From Clostridiales bacterium (GTDB lineage: Bacteria > Bacillota > Clostridia > Lachnospirales > Lachnospiraceae), in NCBI GenBank assembly GCA_020859965.1, contig JAJBVF010000352.1:1-5578 (forward strand): a DNA stretch of 5,578 nt. Reading direction: 5' to 3'. The notes beneath the pieces were generated by a model. It ran no database searches and had not been told where the DNA came from. It saw nothing but the letters and a program-made list of their open reading frames with translations. The position numbers were made by a program, and so were the translations under genes. Shown here one piece after another: positions 5,229-5,578 of the stretch (its first letter is position 1; each line of letters opens with the position of its first letter).

Positions 5229-5578
5229 ATGAGGACAGGAAATAAAATTCGAACTGCCGGCTGCGCGGCGATGATGATACTTGCGGTATTTGCGGGCGGC
5301 TGCGCGATGGGCGGAGCCACCGGTGAAAATACCGTGGCCGGTCTGGAGGCGATCGAAGAGGGCAGTTATCAGGAAGCCTTGGAGCTTTTTGAGGAGGCGG
5401 TAGCGGATGGAGAACAGCAGGTTCTTGCTTACCGCGGACTTGGTCTGGCCTATATGGGGCTGGGAGATTATGAGAGCGCTGTGGATGCGTTTGAAGAAGC
5501 GCTTGCGAACACAGACAGCCGTATGCCGTCCAATACAGAGGATATCCGCCTTTATCTGGCTACCGCGCAGTATCGGCT
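5229..5578 (+). CDS. TPR-repeat lipoprotein, 3' end beyond window
   Basis: The first 116 codons are present; the window ends inside the gene. The N-terminus is a lipoprotein signal: Met-Arg-Thr-Gly-Asn-Lys-Ile-Arg, a hydrophobic stretch MMILAVFAGGC, and the predicted lipidated Cys25 (Ala-Gly-Gly-Cys). After a short linker, two tetratricopeptide-like units follow: about 36-60 (GLEAIEEGSYQEALELFEEA) and about 67-95 (YRGLGLAYMGLGDYESAVDA, then FEEALAN). This predicts a protein anchored outside the membrane with a helical protein-binding scaffold; the partner is unknown. The ATG at 5229 has AAAGG 7 nt upstream. A second ATG at 5225, out of frame, opens only a 6-codon frame that overlaps the start. 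The gene has its own promoter and is divergent from the transpeptidase cluster, so an envelope role is plausible but inferred. Confidence 0.85.
   Translation, partial: MRTGNKIRTAGCAAMMILAVFAGGCAMGGATGENTVAGLEAIEEGSYQEALELFEEAVADGEQQVLAYRGLGLAYMGLGDYESAVDAFEEALANTDSRMPSNTEDIRLYLATAQYR

Noticed and set aside
5225..5245. Six-codon frame (MNEDRK) overlapping the lipoprotein start
   Set aside because: Overlaps the true start by chance; it has no attenuator-like repeated codons.

Overview
The window looks like chromosomal DNA of a gut-type clostridium, most likely Lachnospiraceae. This rests on the character of the proteins (a UxaA-type altronate dehydratase, a clostridial YkuD L,D-transpeptidase with a PG_binding_4-like region, a short CobO-type corrinoid adenosyltransferase), on AGGAGG-like ribosome sites and on sigma-A-like promoter sequence. 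It is an inference from sequence style, not a database match. No phage, transposase, CRISPR, tRNA or rRNA is visible.

Layout. Positions 1-145 are a non-coding leader with two hairpins. A complete plus-strand gene for altronate dehydratase (uxaA, 146-1624) follows; it makes 2-keto-3-deoxygluconate in hexuronate catabolism. It converges, across 58 nt holding an imperfect stem-loop, on a minus-strand cluster. Read 5' to 3' on the minus strand, that cluster is a secreted L,D-transpeptidase with a beta-trefoil (ricin-like) domain (4516-3203), an MscS mechanosensitive channel 17 nt downstream (3185-2307), and a corrinoid adenosyltransferase 57 nt further on (2249-1683). The first two form a tight envelope/osmotic pair; the adenosyltransferase is a less obvious partner. 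All three end in TAG.

A 712-nt intergenic region (4517-5228) separates this cluster from a divergent plus-strand gene. It is the most unusual part of the window. It holds a run of three adjacent imperfect palindromes (4589-4745), then two tandem copies of a 74-bp palindromic unit (4845-4992). Base differences between those copies keep the stems paired, including one full compensatory change. After these come a strong extended -10 promoter (5067-5095) and a 5' leader with two long-range stems. The last gene, starting at 5229 and cut by the window end, encodes a TPR lipoprotein.

I see no convincing new multi-gene system. The best candidates for follow-up are the structured intergenic repeat block, the lectin-like L,D-transpeptidase with its linked MscS channel, and the structured leader of the TPR lipoprotein.
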